From Sipunculus nudus (Eukaryota; Annelida; Sipuncula; Golfingiida; Sipunculidae), in contig CM049307.1 of NCBI GenBank assembly GCA_026874595.1, forward strand, positions 32,103,862 to 32,167,861: DNA of 64,000 nucleotides, in the 5' to 3' direction. Position 1 is the first letter of the stretch; each line of letters opens with the position of its first letter. Under the pieces are notes generated by a model. That model saw nothing but the letters and a program-made list of their open reading frames with translations, was not told the DNA's origin and did no database searches. Both the position numbers and the translations under genes were made by a program. Shown in pieces: positions 22,448 through 37,500 of the stretch.

Positions 22448-22584
22448 TTATGCCAGGTTTCTAAAAGATCCGTCCAGAGGTCTCAGAGGATTTCTACAGA
22501 AATGAATGTGGCACTGTGGACACAGCATGAAAATAAAGTCTCCTTGAAACTCAGGTTTGGTGCATACAATACAATCAGGATGAC
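22448..22584 (-). CDS. Gene 2, last coding exon (candidate zinc-binding tail)
   Basis: A good acceptor (ATACATCTTTTTAG) precedes 137 bases. Two bases complete a Gly codon with the preceding exon, then 44 residues and TAA. It begins HPDCIVCTKPEFQGD and contains C-x2-C, then C-x2-C with a further Cys (CPQCHIHFC), a plausible metal-binding pair. The end reads PLRPLDGSFRNLA. A weak internal donor (TTCT/GTAGAA) would remove the last 16 residues and lead in phase into 21486-21373, so the exact C-terminus is uncertain. An ATTAAA at about 22338 could serve as a poly(A) signal. Confidence 0.72.
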
Positions 22585-25500
22585 CTAAAAAGATGTATTT
22601 ACAAATTGATAGAGATCAACATAATGTTGCCAGCCGAAATACCAGCACTGACACTAAATCTGAAATATTTACCTTGTATTGTGCTCAGTGTGATTGGTTC
22701 TTTGTGATTGGCTAAGATGATTGTTAATAGTTCTTCCTGGCGGTGACGAGGTCTTGGGAAACCCGGCGAGGTCCGGTTCACAGTGCTAATCTCAATGCCC
22801 ACAAATTCATCTTGAGATATAGAAGTTGAACGCTTCACTGTCCTTACTGTCTGACTCTTGTAGATGGTGATATAGTAACACTCTGTGTGGTAAAGAAACA
22901 ATAAGTACAAAGGCCTGAATACTGCTGGGTATCCAAGTTCAATAAATTAACAGGGTATTAGAATATAACTATTGTATCATCTCTTTATCTCTCCCAGATC
23001 GTTAATTATGCAATCACCAAACACTAGTAACATGATATATTTGTACTCTATATTTGTATAAAAATCAGTTTTAAATTATCATATAGCAGCATCAATGTGG
23101 TTTACAAAGTGAAAGTGACATATCGACAACTATTATGTAACTGTATGTATCCAAGACTGCTGATGAGGTAAGCATCAGGCCATGTGCCAGTGATATCAAT
23201 ATCAATATATGACCTAACATAAAGTAAGACTGGATAACAAACTGCGCATCACTTGATAAGTAGCAACTACCAAATCTATCAAATTATTTAATTGTTTTCA
23301 AATTACTTAACTATTTGTAAAAAAATGAACAACAATTAACCTGAAGGCAATGATGCTCAGTGGTAAGGCTCTGTAATAACTAAAGTCAACTAAGGACTCT
23401 TACCTGAAGTAGAGCAAACAAAAACTAAAAATAAAATTTGGTGGCTTTTTTTTTACAGTTTTAATTAAGATGATAGGATTCTTGTGATATTTGGCATACA
23501 TTATAGGGAAGAATGGATGAAACAACCGGCAGACAGCTGGAACGTTTAGAATTCCTCCCTCCTATGAGGGGTACATAAAAGCTGAATAGAGACCAGAATG
23601 TAGCTGGCAGATTGTTTGTGCAACTAATAAATCAAATAAAGCTAAAGAGTCCATGGAGGCAGGAGCAGATCTAGGGGAGGGTCCAGATCCCCCCCCCCCC
23701 CACTTTTTTCAGCCACTGCAATTTTTTCAAGGGTTTCAGTCCAATTGTCTTATGCCCTTGACCCCCCTCCTTTTTTTTCAGAACCTGGAGACCTTTTTCT
23801 TAAGGGTTTGTTATTAGTCCTTCTGGGTTGGACCCTTCCTTTTCCTAAATCCTGGATCCGTCCCTGGAAAGCCTATATAACTTTTAGACATCAAGTGCTC
23901 AGAATTATTATCTTTCAAATTAATTTGCACTAAATGGCTTTGTAGAACTAGTTGGGTCAGTTTTGGACTTTCCATCTTTCCTGAAATGAGACAGCAGAGG
24001 TATATGTTTGAATAAAGAATGTTTACTTTTAAGCCCAGCAGTTGACTTGAAAAGGTAGACTGTCTAGCTTTGTAGACTCACAGACAGGTGAATTAAATAT
24101 CTGATACATGGAGCATGACACTCAGCCAAAGAGGTCACCAAAGGCAATGAGACTCAAGTCTCAATTTACAACAGAACCATAGCATTCAAATACGAAGTCT
24201 TTTGCATATGCAGCATAGACTTGTTACATATACCTTATGTTCAAAACAAACATTAATTCATTGCAAGTTACTGTAATTACTTGATAAACTCATTTATATC
24301 TGATTATTCCTCAAACTTTGAATACAATACGGCATGTATCATATGAAAGTAATTCCTTATTTAACAATGGAATATTGCTTAGTCATCAGGACAGAGTGAA
24401 TGTGATAGGTGCCTCAAGTCTATGAAAGATAACAATTATTCAGTCATGTGAAAAAAGCTATAACACTAGACTGAAGTGAAGTATTTTGACCTACTTAAGT
24501 GGTTTCCTGTGTCCTCTTGGTTTTTCCCTTCACGGAATTCTAAATATCTCTGCAACAATACAAGAAAAAAACATTTAAAGTACTCAGAGAAAACACAAAT
24601 CACATAAAAAATTATTACACCCAGGCTGTTTGCATTGTTATATTTTACAATATATGATAAAGTCTTTTGGTTTTTCTATGACCTACAATACTTTAGAAAG
24701 CAAATTAAATATGGTAAAGAATTTTCTTTACATTTTAACTCTCCTTCATAATTGTGAATCAGACACAAATGTAAACAGATAAATTATCAACTGAATCATC
24801 AGACAGGTATGAAAACAGATGCTGATATCAAAATAATACTGAACCAAACCCTGTTCCCTTGTGAACATTTTATACATGATAAAAGTAACAATTTTCTGCT
24901 AATTAAACAGTCTGGCATGCAAGTAAAAAGGTGCTGATGTTGAAATATTATCCTTAACCAAGCCTTGATCCATTGTGAACATTTTATATATGATAAAAGT
25001 ATCAGTTTTCTGCTAAGTAAAAAGCATGGCACCTAAGTAAAAGGTGCTGATGTTAAAATATTACTAAACCAATTAGATACATTTTACATATGATAAATGA
25101 AACTAGATGTGTCGAAACGACACAAATGCCCCCGCCTGGGGCAAATTAGAAACATTTGTAAAATTTTGAAAAATGTTTTAAGTACAGGAGGTGTCATAGG
25201 TCAAAAGTAGGTCAACAAGGGCAAAATGCAAACTCAATCTGTAACGGGTCATTATCAAGCAACACACCAAAAATCATGCCAGTATATGCAGGCACTGTGA
25301 AAAAAGTCCATACATGTGCATTTTCCATAAAAATTTCTGTCTTTCATGAAATTTTCTATGTTTAGGAGCCGTAAAAAAATCAAAAGTAGGTCAACCAGGA
25401 CGAAACGCGAACTCGATCTGTAACTGTCATTATCTGCCAACACATAAAAAATCAGGGTGGTATCTGCAGGCGTTGAGGATAAAAGTCAGTACATACGCAT

Positions 25501-28500
25501 TTGTTATGGAAATTTCTATTTTTCATGAAACTTTCTATGTTCAGGAGCAGTCAAATGGTCAAAAGTAGGTCAACTGGGACAAAACAAGAACTCGATCTGT
25601 AACTGGTCATTATCTGCCTACACACCAAAAATCAGGCCAATATCTGCAGGCACTGCGAAAAATAGTCCATACATGTGCACTTTTTTATGAAATTTTCTGT
25701 TAGAGCACCGTCAAATGGTCAAAAGTAGGTCAACTGGGACAAAACGTGAACTCGATCTGTAACTGGTCATTATCTGCCCACACACCAAAAATCAGGCCAA
25801 TATCTGCAGGTATTGCGAAGAAAAATCTGTACAAGTGTATTTGTCATGAAAATTTATATTTTACATGAAATTTTCTATGTTCAGGAGCCGTAAAACAGTC
25901 AAAATTAGGTCAACCGGAATGAAATGCGAACTCCATCTGTAACTGGTCTATATCTGCCCACACACTAAAAATCAGGCCAATGTCTGCAGGCATTGTGAAA
26001 AAAGTCCGTACATGTGTATCTGTCATGTATATTTCTATTTTTCATGAAATTTTCTAAGTTAAGGAGGTGTAAAACGTTCAAAAGTAGGTCAACTGGGACG
26101 AAACGCGAACTCAATCTGTAACTGGTCATTATCTGCCACACACCAAAAATCAGGCCAATATCTGCAGGCATTGCGAAAAAAAGTCCGTACATGGGTATTT
26201 GTCATGAAAATTTCTATTTTTCATGAAATTTTCTAAGTTTAGGAGCCATAAAACAGTCAAAAGTAGGTCAACTGGGACAAAATGTCAACTCGATCTGTAA
26301 CTGGTCATTATCTGCCTACACACCAAAAATCAGGCCAATATCTGCAGGCATTGCGAAAAAAAGTCCGTACATGTGTATTTGTCATGAAAATTTCTATTTT
26401 TCATGAAATTTTCTAAGTTTAGGAGCCGTAAAACAATCAAAAGTAGGTCAACCGGGACGAAACGCGAACTCGATCTGTAACTAGTCTATATCTGCCCACA
26501 CACCAAAAATCAGGCCAATACCTGCAGGCATTGCAAAAAAAAATCCGTACAACTGTTTGATTTCGGAAGGACGGAATGACGGACATGGGTAAAACTATAT
26601 GCCCCGGCCACTTTGTGGCGGGGGCATTAACATAAAAAGTGTCAGTTTTACGCTAAGTAACTAGCTAGGCATTTCTTTTTGATTTGAGCTGAGAAACTCA
26701 AGCTTTGATTAAACTGCATTAACTTAATATAAAACAGAAAACTAGGCTACTCAAAACTGTAAATGTAGATCGTAACTGCAATGGCTCAGGTCAAAAGGAA
26801 ATTTTATGACAAGCTGTGAGGTCTCTGCCCAAACATTTGTATCATAATCATTTTATGGCTATTTATGGCTATTTAAGTGATTCTAATTGTACTAAATATT
26901 AGTCAAAATTTTTTTTTTTTTTTATCGTAGAGGAAGGCATATCAACATTTAGTAGAATGAAAATATAGTAGTCAAACAAATTGCATATGCTGCTATGGTG
27001 TGACACCAATATGTCCCCTTCTCAATATACCGTACAACCAAAGCTGTGTAAATATGCAGACTGGGGAAACTGTATTCATAACTTAACATCTGTAAAACCA
27101 CAAAATACATATACCCTGTATATTATATGTGGTTCTGATGCAGTCGCCTTTCGAATCATACTTCAGTCAGTGATAATGTTGTAATTATAGGTTTTAAAAT
27201 GACACCCCTTTCTCCATAATAAATTAGTGAACAGAATTCGGAGAAAATCCAGAAATGACTATCGGCGTGTCACATCTATAAATATCTGATGTCTGACAAA
27301 AACTTGTGACTAATTATAGTTACGCTTTGCATTTTGACATATGAGAATAATTTCCTGTCCATGTATATTCCTGTCTATCAGTTTGATGGAAATGAATTAA
27401 AAGTGGATCTAAGACATCAGCAGAGCAGGCTCTTCCAAAAAAAATTGTCATTTTACCTACCTGACCTATGTTTTGACCTAATGGACCATTGTTTTCACCT
27501 GCTTGACCCATGTTACGCCAATATGAAAATTAATGCAAATCCATCAATATGTTTCTGAATTTTCTTAAATTAACTAATTACAGTCCATATTTAACAAGTA
27601 TAATAAATCCCTGAGATTGAACATAAGTGATCCATGATGACACCTGTCAGGTTGTCAAATTAGAATTCCCCAGCTCAACAGTAAAGAACTTAGTCTTGTC
27701 AACAGGTACTTGTACCTTAATACTGAACTACAGACCATATTAGAAATATGGTTAATAATATCTTAACATTGCTGGAATAAGTTGCATGGAAAAAAATTAA
27801 AGATTTAGCCCTATTTTTAACAGCACAGTTCTGCAGACAAATATCCTTGTGAATACATTTGTGCATGACTTCTAAAAAGTGTTCATGATTTACTAGTGCA
27901 AACTATAACAGATAAGAAATATGACAGCAAACATGTTACAAGATTCTAGACAAATTTTAAAATTCCATCTTCAAATGCAGCCAACAACTGTTGCCTGAAC
28001 AAATGTAAACATGATGTCTCTTGCAAAGTCTTGCAAGGCTCATGACATTACAAAGTACTAGTTAGCATATGTTTACAGTTTTTAATTGCAAGATTATAAA
28101 GCATCTTGCTAAAAGTTCATAATATCATATTATGACATGTATATATAATTATGTATCTGTTCATGCAGGGACGCCTGCTTGTATTGTTTTTTTTTACGTA
28201 AAATTTTCTTTAAGAACACAGTTGACATTTTGCTTTATGGTCACATGCAGATGTTCCACCAACTTTTGCATAATGTACAACATGAAGCATAAAGTACATG
28301 TGTTTACTTAGCAACTCAGATACAACATTAACTATGTACTGGCTGTGACTCTGTCTTTGTTTTCTCATGTAGTTTCAACACAACGTAAGACATTAATTAC
28401 TTTCCACTTACACTCAGGCATTTAGAATAAAAATATTCTTGGAGTCTTCAGACTAGAAATTTCAATATGGGATTACCTGGTGACTTCACCAGGAGAGTAT

Positions 28501-31500
28501 GTATTTATTCCCATTTGTGTGTGTGTTTCTGTGTTTGTTCACAACATCACTCATGCAATCACAAACAGAATCTCATTAAATTTTCAGAGGATTTCTGGAA
28601 TGGGCCAATGCAGATACTATTAGATTTTGGTGTGCATCCAGCACTTGATCCAGATTGAGGAAGTTCATCAAGGAACATTCACAAATGTAAGACCACTTAT
28701 GCACAAATGTTTATGGGAATACAGGCGTTTAAGTGAAAGCAAACAAGGTTTTGGGAGAAACGTGGAGGCTTGCATTCCTTCGAATGCAGATTTTTTGTAT
28801 GAAATATTACCACAAATATATGCAAATACAGGAATGAAACAGTATCTATGAGGATAAATACAATATGTGAAGAAACATCTGATGGTCTTAAATCATTCAC
28901 ATGATATTCTAAAGCTTGGTGAGTCATCCTTTCCTTAGAAGTACCCATTGCCTGTTTTGGTTCTTCAATACCAATACCAGAACTGACAGCCAAACACATA
29001 GGTCACCGCAGGTTAATATGTGCACTCCAAATATTTGCAAACATGTTAGCTACTCAAATGGGGTCACATTACACTATGAATATTACTAGTAGGGTTGTAC
29101 CTATTGCATACTGATGACACCTCGACTCCACAAAATCAGCAGAACTTTGGTGAAATGAGACCTGAATTTGTTTTAAAATAAATGGGATTAATGATTATCA
29201 GAAAAGTAAATGGTGTTATCAATGCTCTACAGAGTATATACTCTAGATCTGTACATGTGTATATTTCTTTGGCAACCAGCTTGTGCAAGACACTTAGTTT
29301 GTTGACAGCTGAGATCACATGTAGCTTCCTGTTGATATCATGCTTACTATTGCACCAAGTGGCACCCTTTGAAATTTGTCAATCTGTAGATTAGCAGATC
29401 AATTTCAAAAGTAAGCTGCCATTAACTACAATGAATCAAAAATAATACCTTGTAAACTGTTTTATTATATAATGGGGACTATTTCCTAAAAACCTTATAT
29501 TTTTGTATGATGTAATAGAAAACTACAAATACAAGTCACCACCTACTATAGCATTAAAGATTTCAAATAAATCCTAATTTTACATTTAACAACTTTTTGG
29601 ACTCTTTGCCATGTGAACATGTATAAGGAGCCATCTTTGTTTTCAGTTGTTATATTTTTTTGTTTTTACATGGCACAACTTATCAGCACCTGCCAAATGT
29701 GGCTAATTTTTTATCAATGAACTTCATTGCCATAAATAGGTTTGAGATGCTTTGCTGTGAATACTGAGTTTTTCTTTTTAATACATCTCAAATATACTTT
29801 CCATCCCTTATATAACTATAGGAACTGAAATCTGAGTCTGTGATTCATACACTGAACTTCAAAACATGGGGGGGGGGGGGGAGGGGGGGAGCTGTTACCT
29901 TACTAATACAGTTATAAATAAATTGTATTTCTACCTGTCTCTATATTCTTCTCTAAAAGTTGTCTGAATATCTGTTTGTTTATCTGTCTGATGAAGAGAC
30001 ATTTTAAGAACTTTGACAAAGTATAAACTTGGGTTTCATGACAAGGAATTTAACAACAGGTGAATTAATAACAAGCAGAATGGAGAAAACATCTTTAAGG
30101 AACCTCAGTTAGTAACAAACATTTTTTATTTGTAAGAAGATCACATATTTGGCCAAGAATCATCAAGCCAGGCACTCAGTATTAAATGAGTAACAAAAAT
30201 AAAATATCATCAACCATCAAGAAGTGTTCCGAAGTTTACCAGCTGAAGGAAAGGAGCTAACCTTAACCCATGTGCTGACCAAGTAAACATGCACTTGATT
30301 AGAGAACTTATCAGAGCATAATTTTTAAAAAAATCTTGAAAAACATGTTAATGCAGAATTACTTTATGTTTATGTCTGTCTGTTTCTCCTACCATGTAAT
30401 TACCATAGAGCCATCTCTGGCACATGGTGGAAATATATGGTACCATAAGAAGGCATGCATGTACGTCTTGATGCAAAAAATGAAGAGTTTATTAAATCTG
30501 AATACCCCGGTGGTTTCTGTCTTGTCTGAGTGTTGTTAAGTTTAACATACAATGATCATATTTGACAAACTGATGTTGACATGTTATCAAGTTTTACATA
30601 CCATGATCATATTCCATAAACTGATGGCTGTTGTCAAGATTTACATACCATGATCATATTCCCAAACTGATGGCTACTGTTAGGTTTTACATACTATGAT
30701 CATATTCAAGAAACTGATGGCTGTTGTCAAGTTTTACAAACAATAATCATATTCCACAAACTAATTACTGTTGTCAAGTTTTACATACCATGATCATATC
30801 ACACAAACTAATTCCTGTTGTCAAGTTTTACATACCATGATCATATTCAATAAACTAATTGCTGTTGTCAAGTTTTAAATACTATGATCATATTCAACAA
30901 ACTAATTGCTGTTGTTAAGTTTACATACCATGATCATATTCCAGAAACTGATGGCTCTGTGATCTGCACAGAAAGCATTAGTACAGAAACATCAACCAAA
31001 GCCCAAGACTTGCATGTTAAATTTTCCATCACAGGTTTGATCAGGCCAATATAACATTTGTGCATGTTAACTCTCATGACTATAATGTAACAAGTTCTAT
31101 AAGCCTAAAAGAATTGTACTGTTGTAAAACCTGGTAGTACAGATACATTCACTAAATGTACTCTGAGGCCCACAGAAATAACAACATAACAATAGGTGAC
31201 ACAAGTACAAGAAAATTTATGGTCCGCCTTCCTGGATGCACTGTACCAGGAAATGCTCATGATGAGGCAACAAGATTAATAAAAATCAGCTAAATAATAA
31301 AGGTAAATTAAAAAATCTTCAACTATAAAAGTGTTGCAGCAAGCATGACATCCGTATCAATGAACTGACATACAGAACTACACTATCCTTGAATTCAAGC
31401 TGTCATTAGAATAACATTTACCTGCTACATTATCTAATAAAGCAGATACAGTATCCATCACTGTATATAGACACTGGGAGGTATACTAAGTAGTCACCTT

Positions 31501-34500
31501 TATTAGTATAGATGATGTAAGTATCCTGGTCTAATAAAGGTGACAATAAAGGTGACAGATGAATCACTGCCTCAGCTGATGTTCACAACCTGTGTGCCTA
31601 TGATCTAGTATTAACAGAGATCATAGTATGAAGATAACTGAGGCCAGGATATAAAATGAGAGGAAGTTTGTGATACTGCCCAGTCATCTAGTCTGAAACT
31701 GAAATGGAAATCTGCAGATGTACATAAATTATACATAGATAAGTTAGCATTAAAAATGGAGGCATTTACATCAAAAAAAAGAAAAAGAAAAATTAGGTAT
31801 AAAGATAATGAAACAACAACTTTTCCAGAAAGAACTTTCTTTCACACTTTGAGATAAGGATATGTTTGGAAGAAGCAATTTCTCTCAGGTTTTAATTTCA
31901 TTACAAATTCTTTATGGTCTGCTCCAAAACAGATATAACTGCGAGTATCAATAATCACAAGACATCCTACTATAATGAGAGGATTTGGGCATGGTCCAAA
32001 AAAGTGTTAGTTCTCTATAGACAGACAACCCCTTGCCACAAAACACTCTCTACAGATGTATTCTTACCCGGAAGCTGTCCTTGGAGTATTTAAGCATCAC
32101 ATCCCAATACCTTTATTGAACCCTGACAGGTTTATTTCTTCTAGTTCTTAAACTACTCATAGGGCCACCATTTTGCACAGACATTAAAACCCGGATTTAG
32201 AATGTCAAAATCAAGGGCATACTGCTGATGTACATAAATGAAGAATAGCAGGCAGGATAAAGTGTAGGATGTAGTCTAGTGGTTAAAATGCATGCTGAAC
32301 AGCAGAGCAGAAGGTCCAGGCCTTAACTTGGAAGACAAAACAGCAAAGCTAATTTAAACTTCAGAATGTGTTAATTACATTGTCTATATTCTAGATTAAT
32401 TCAAGCCCAATGATCATAAAACCTGGCATTCAGAAGGCTTCATAGATAACACCATATAATAAATATCATATGGTTACTTCCATCTTCATTCAGACTACCT
32501 ACAGGGCATGGACTTATTCTTAATTTATATAAAATGCTAGCACATTATGATTGGGTTAATTTAAGGCACATCCAAATTTGTAAGATAAATTAACAGCACA
32601 ACAAAGATTAAAGAATGTTTTTTTTTTTCCAGTGATTCTGTCTCATATGTGACATTTTTTCTCAGGTTTTCTTGTGGTAATGGTGTTGATGTATCACTGA
32701 CATCTGGATCTACTGGTCCCATTAGGTCACGTGGTCCTATTTGTTTACATGACCTGGGTCAGGCCTGAAGGAGAGTAGTAAATGGTCTGGCTTTCTCTGG
32801 TTGGCTCTAGCCATCATGTGCTGGAGCATCAAAAACACCGCATTGTTTGATTTTTAAGTATGTTAAGCATAATTTCCAATAAAATTGACAGTATTGGTCA
32901 TTTTTTTTTAAATCTATGGCCAATCAAAGAGATGTTGTCCAAATGCTTGTTTGGGACTGATTGGTGGGGTATTTTGGGCTTCACTGCATTCGGGCCAGGA
33001 TGGTTAAAAAAGGAGATACACAAGCCCCCTTTTTTTTGGTCTAGTTTGACTGAAGAAACAACAAATTCTCAGGTAAAAAAAAGTTTAATATCAGAATTTA
33101 TTTTGAAAATTATTTAAAAGAGGCCCAAACCTCAGGTGTTTTATAGATGTTATATAGGGAAAATCAAAACAGCCACGTGTCCATTAGCTCAGGATGAATC
33201 CTGTTTAGTGGCAGGGGCCTGCATCCCTTCTGCACACTTGGTGACATCCGGAGGTAGTCATGCCCGACTCTGTTTACTTTTTCTCATTTCCTCATATATC
33301 TGATGTTCTCTCTCATTCCACTTGGTGACCCCTGTGAGGTTGGATTAGATACCTGATAACTTTATTGCCTGGTCTGGAAGCTGGGTTTAGATGGCACATA
33401 ATCCCTCATATTTCTGTTAAAGCTTGCTTTAGGGTAGTTCAGTCTTGGCTCCTTGATCATGGTTCTCCTCCACAGGGTGTTATGACAGGCCTCTTTCCTC
33501 CTGAGACATTAGTGGCCAGCAATGTCTGCTGGCTCTTCACATAAGGCTGAAGCTGAGTCCAGAGCTTAAGCTAGGGCTGGTAAGATAGGTGTGTTGACAC
33601 ACAGGTTACCAGCTAGGTTACCCAAGCTCCATCAAATTACCTTACAACAATATTTTGTCCATCACTGGTTGGTGCAAAATGACAGAATGCAAATATGAAG
33701 GTCATCCACATACAGCCCAAGAAAAAATCATAATCAAACTTATAAGCTCTGCATAAAAAGTCAGCTGAGCTTTAATTAAAAACTTATTACCTGACTGACA
33801 CATTAGGATAATATCAAAGAGAATTTTTTTCCAGATGCTCAAAGGTTTTAACAAAATGGCAAACCAAATATAGGTTACTGTGACCCAGTTTCAGGATTCT
33901 AAGGAGATTTCACCAGAACCTGTCAGGATGGCAAATTAAAATTCCCTTCTTGGCAATATTATCATAATGCCATGAGGTCTGCCTACTTCATGCAATGTAC
34001 ATTGCTCTGGTGACATATGTTCCTGGCACTGATGTCATTTAAGTTATTTCACTGGTTCCTAAAAAAGATGTAAACACACAGAATAGTTGGGATCTTAAAT
34101 AGCCTAGTGGCAAAGTATTTGACAAGATATTGGAATCAAGTTAATGATTTCACATCCCTATTGATGTGAACTTTCATACTTTTCTGGGTATTCATTCACA
34201 GCATGTATATTCTGTCACAGGACAAACTCCGATCCAGTAGAATCGTCGATCCTACTAGGACAAAGTCCGATCGGACTTTCTACTAGGAGAAACTCCGATC
34301 AGACTTTCTACTAGTAGGATCAGCGATTCTACTAGGACAAACTCCGATCATAGCCTCTACTAGGACAAACTCCGATCAACCAGAAACCACAACATAATTA
34401 GACTTTCTACTAGTAGAATCGGCGATTCTACTAGGACAAACTCCGATCGTAGTATCTACTGGGACAAACTCTGATCGTAGTCTCTACTAGGACAATCTCC

Positions 34501-37500
34501 GATTGTAGTCTCTACAAGGAGAAACTTACCATAATTTACCTAATTTCTGAAACCTGAGATTAAAAATGAATAAAACACAGTAATATTTTAACCAAATGTT
34601 TTATTTATATATTTGAAAAAATAAAGAAAAATAAATACAAGCACATATGATAAAACCCAATATCCTACGATTATATATACAACTCACAGACATACATCTT
34701 AATGTTTCATTCAAACATATTCATACAACTTTATTTGATAAAAAAAATTACAAATAAGCACAAGTACATGTAAGCACAAACTGTTATCTTCTTGTATATA
34801 TGTAAAATCCCTGAATATTGATCTAAAATATTTCATTCACATCCTGTCTTAAATTCACAGCAAAAAAATGCAATATATACATACAACAGCACTTATGCTA
34901 CTCAATGAAAAAGCCATTGATACAGAATGTAGGTTTCATATAGAACATACAAGTTTATGTGATAAAAAATACAAATAAAGGCACAAGCACATATTAGCAC
35001 AAACTGTTATCTACAATTCCTGAACATAGGTATAACTTATTTCTTAAAATAAAAGAGAAAAATGCAATATATACATCGGACAGTACTTATATTTATCAAT
35101 TAAAAAACCATTTATACAGATTGTGTGTATTTTCATACAGAACTTTTTCAAAAGACTCACTCACAGAAATACAGTTCCCTCGGTAATGTGCAAGTCCGTC
35201 CATAAAAATATCAGTCCTAAGGTTATGTCAACTTCCTCAAAGCTCAAAATCTTTTTTGACAAACACTGAATGTTTCTGGGTGGCACTTTGCAAGGAGCTA
35301 TCATATAAAATACAGCGTAATAACAAGAATTCTAGAAGTATAGTACATAAAACAATGAATAAATATAATGGTTATACAAAAAAAAACCTAACATGTCAAC
35401 CATTACCATATACCAGTGTTTAACCCCACATTAAAAACCAAATAAACAACCGTTGTCTGTATACTGTATGAAATAATCATGATATACTTTAGTCTTTTAG
35501 AAAGTCATATTTTGTATATTCATAAATAAAACATTTGGTTACCATATTACTCTGTTCAAATTATTCATAATCTCAGGTTTCATAAATTAGACCATTATGG
35601 TAAGTTTGTCCTAGTCAAGACTACAATCAGAGTTTGTCCTAGTAGAAGCTCTGATCCAACTAGTACATTTATATATGATTGGAGTTTGTCCTAGTAGAAT
35701 CGCCAATTCTACTAGTAGAAAGTCTAATTATGTTGTAGTTTCTGGTTGATCGGAGTTTGTCCTAGTAGAGGCTATGATCGGAGTTTGTCCTAGTAGAATC
35801 GCCGATCCTACTAGTAGAAAGTCTGATCGGAGTTTCTCCTAGTAGAAAGTCTGATCGGACTTTGTCCTAGTATGATCGACGATTCTACTGGATCGGAGTT
35901 TGTCCTGTGACATATATATAGTCATTTTATCAGGGAGTGCAACCGCATAAAACAAACTGCTTGCCCCAACTGCATTCCGGAACTGCATAAATGGAATTTT
36001 AGTTTCTGAACCCATTCAACCTAAGGCTTCAGTTCAGCAGGACTGAAATTAATATGCATTAAAAAGTTCACATGCACCTACCAAGCTCTATAAATTCACT
36101 GACCCTGACAAACTGTAAAATGCAATAACACTCAATGGATTCAGGTAGTGCCTATTCAATCAAGACAAGGACTGCTTTAAGATGGTATACATTTTGATCA
36201 CTAAGTTTTATATATGGGCAAGATGCCTGTTTCTATAATGAATCCGGGAGAGAGATTTATGCCCTGGTTTTACACTTCATTAACTGTCCCTTGTGCATAG
36301 GCACTGGTTGTTTTTGCTAGCCTTTTTTCCTGTGTTAGGAATGATGATTACTTTCACTTTCAGTTTATGGTAACTAACTGGGGTGCAGACTGAACAATAA
36401 AGTTATAAAACTGGTTTGCTCACATATACGACATCATACTTTACATATTCACTCCATACCATGACCAATGGGTCATGATGCCCAGCTAACAAGCATGAAC
36501 TGTAAAAGTAGGGGTGAACAATCACAATGAAGAGAACCTTTTTTTGCAAATTTGTTAAAACTTTGAAGTGTGACAGAAATACATGATCACTAAGCAAAGG
36601 ACATTATCTGAATTGAGGGTAAAGTGAAAATTAAGATATTTTTGATAATACTCTGGCATTACTGTTATTTGTCAGACTGACTCAGTTTCAGAAAAACCTT
36701 TATATAAGTGACGGTGTGTCAGGGGTTGCCGACTCGCAGGTTCTCTCATGAAACTGGAACTCAAGGCAGACGTTAAGACGATGTTTAATCAATATATATG
36801 AAAGTCGTACAGGTTTGCACCATGCACATACATTAAAAATATATTGAAACAGCAGGCTGCTGGAGACTCGAGACTTGACACCTCCGACTTGACACTTAAC
36901 ACCGACTCCTTTTCAATGCCATCCCAGTATACTTATATGTTCTAGAGGCGTGAGTGAGGACCTTAACAAAACAAGGGCTACAAGGCTGATGCTGGTATCG
37001 TTATCTGTCCACTTCAGAGTAAATGTGTGTTTCCTGTCTGCTCTTAAAATGCCTATTAAGCAAAGACTATTATAAGCTCAACAATAAATAATACCTTGCT
37101 AGATAGCTCACACAACACTTTATCAGTAATACTAATTGTGACGTATTCACAAATTATAATTAACTTGTAATGTGAAATAAACTTAGATTATACTATGTGG
37201 ATCTTAATTTATCAACTGAAAAATGATTAATAACTGAAAAATTAAATAAGGTAAGGTATCATGGCATATATGTACATACAGAGAACAAAGAGGCCCACCT
37301 GATACTCTATTATTCTAAGAAATATAAATAAGGACCTGGTTGCTAATGAAGAATATACTTTTACAGAAAACACTCTGTCTCTCTCTATATATATCCATAT
37401 GGGATATTGAGCAGGGGTCCAGGGGACTCCATCAGCCTCATCGCGCAGACGCTGGGCTGGGTGGCCCCTTACGCAATCAGACTGGAGAGACCAGAACTAA

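Noticed and set aside
34213..35912. CRISPR-like array in the ctactaggacaaactccgatc repeats
   Set aside because: Spacing is irregular, the arms are inverted copies of each other, and the context is eukaryotic; a foldback transposon explains it.
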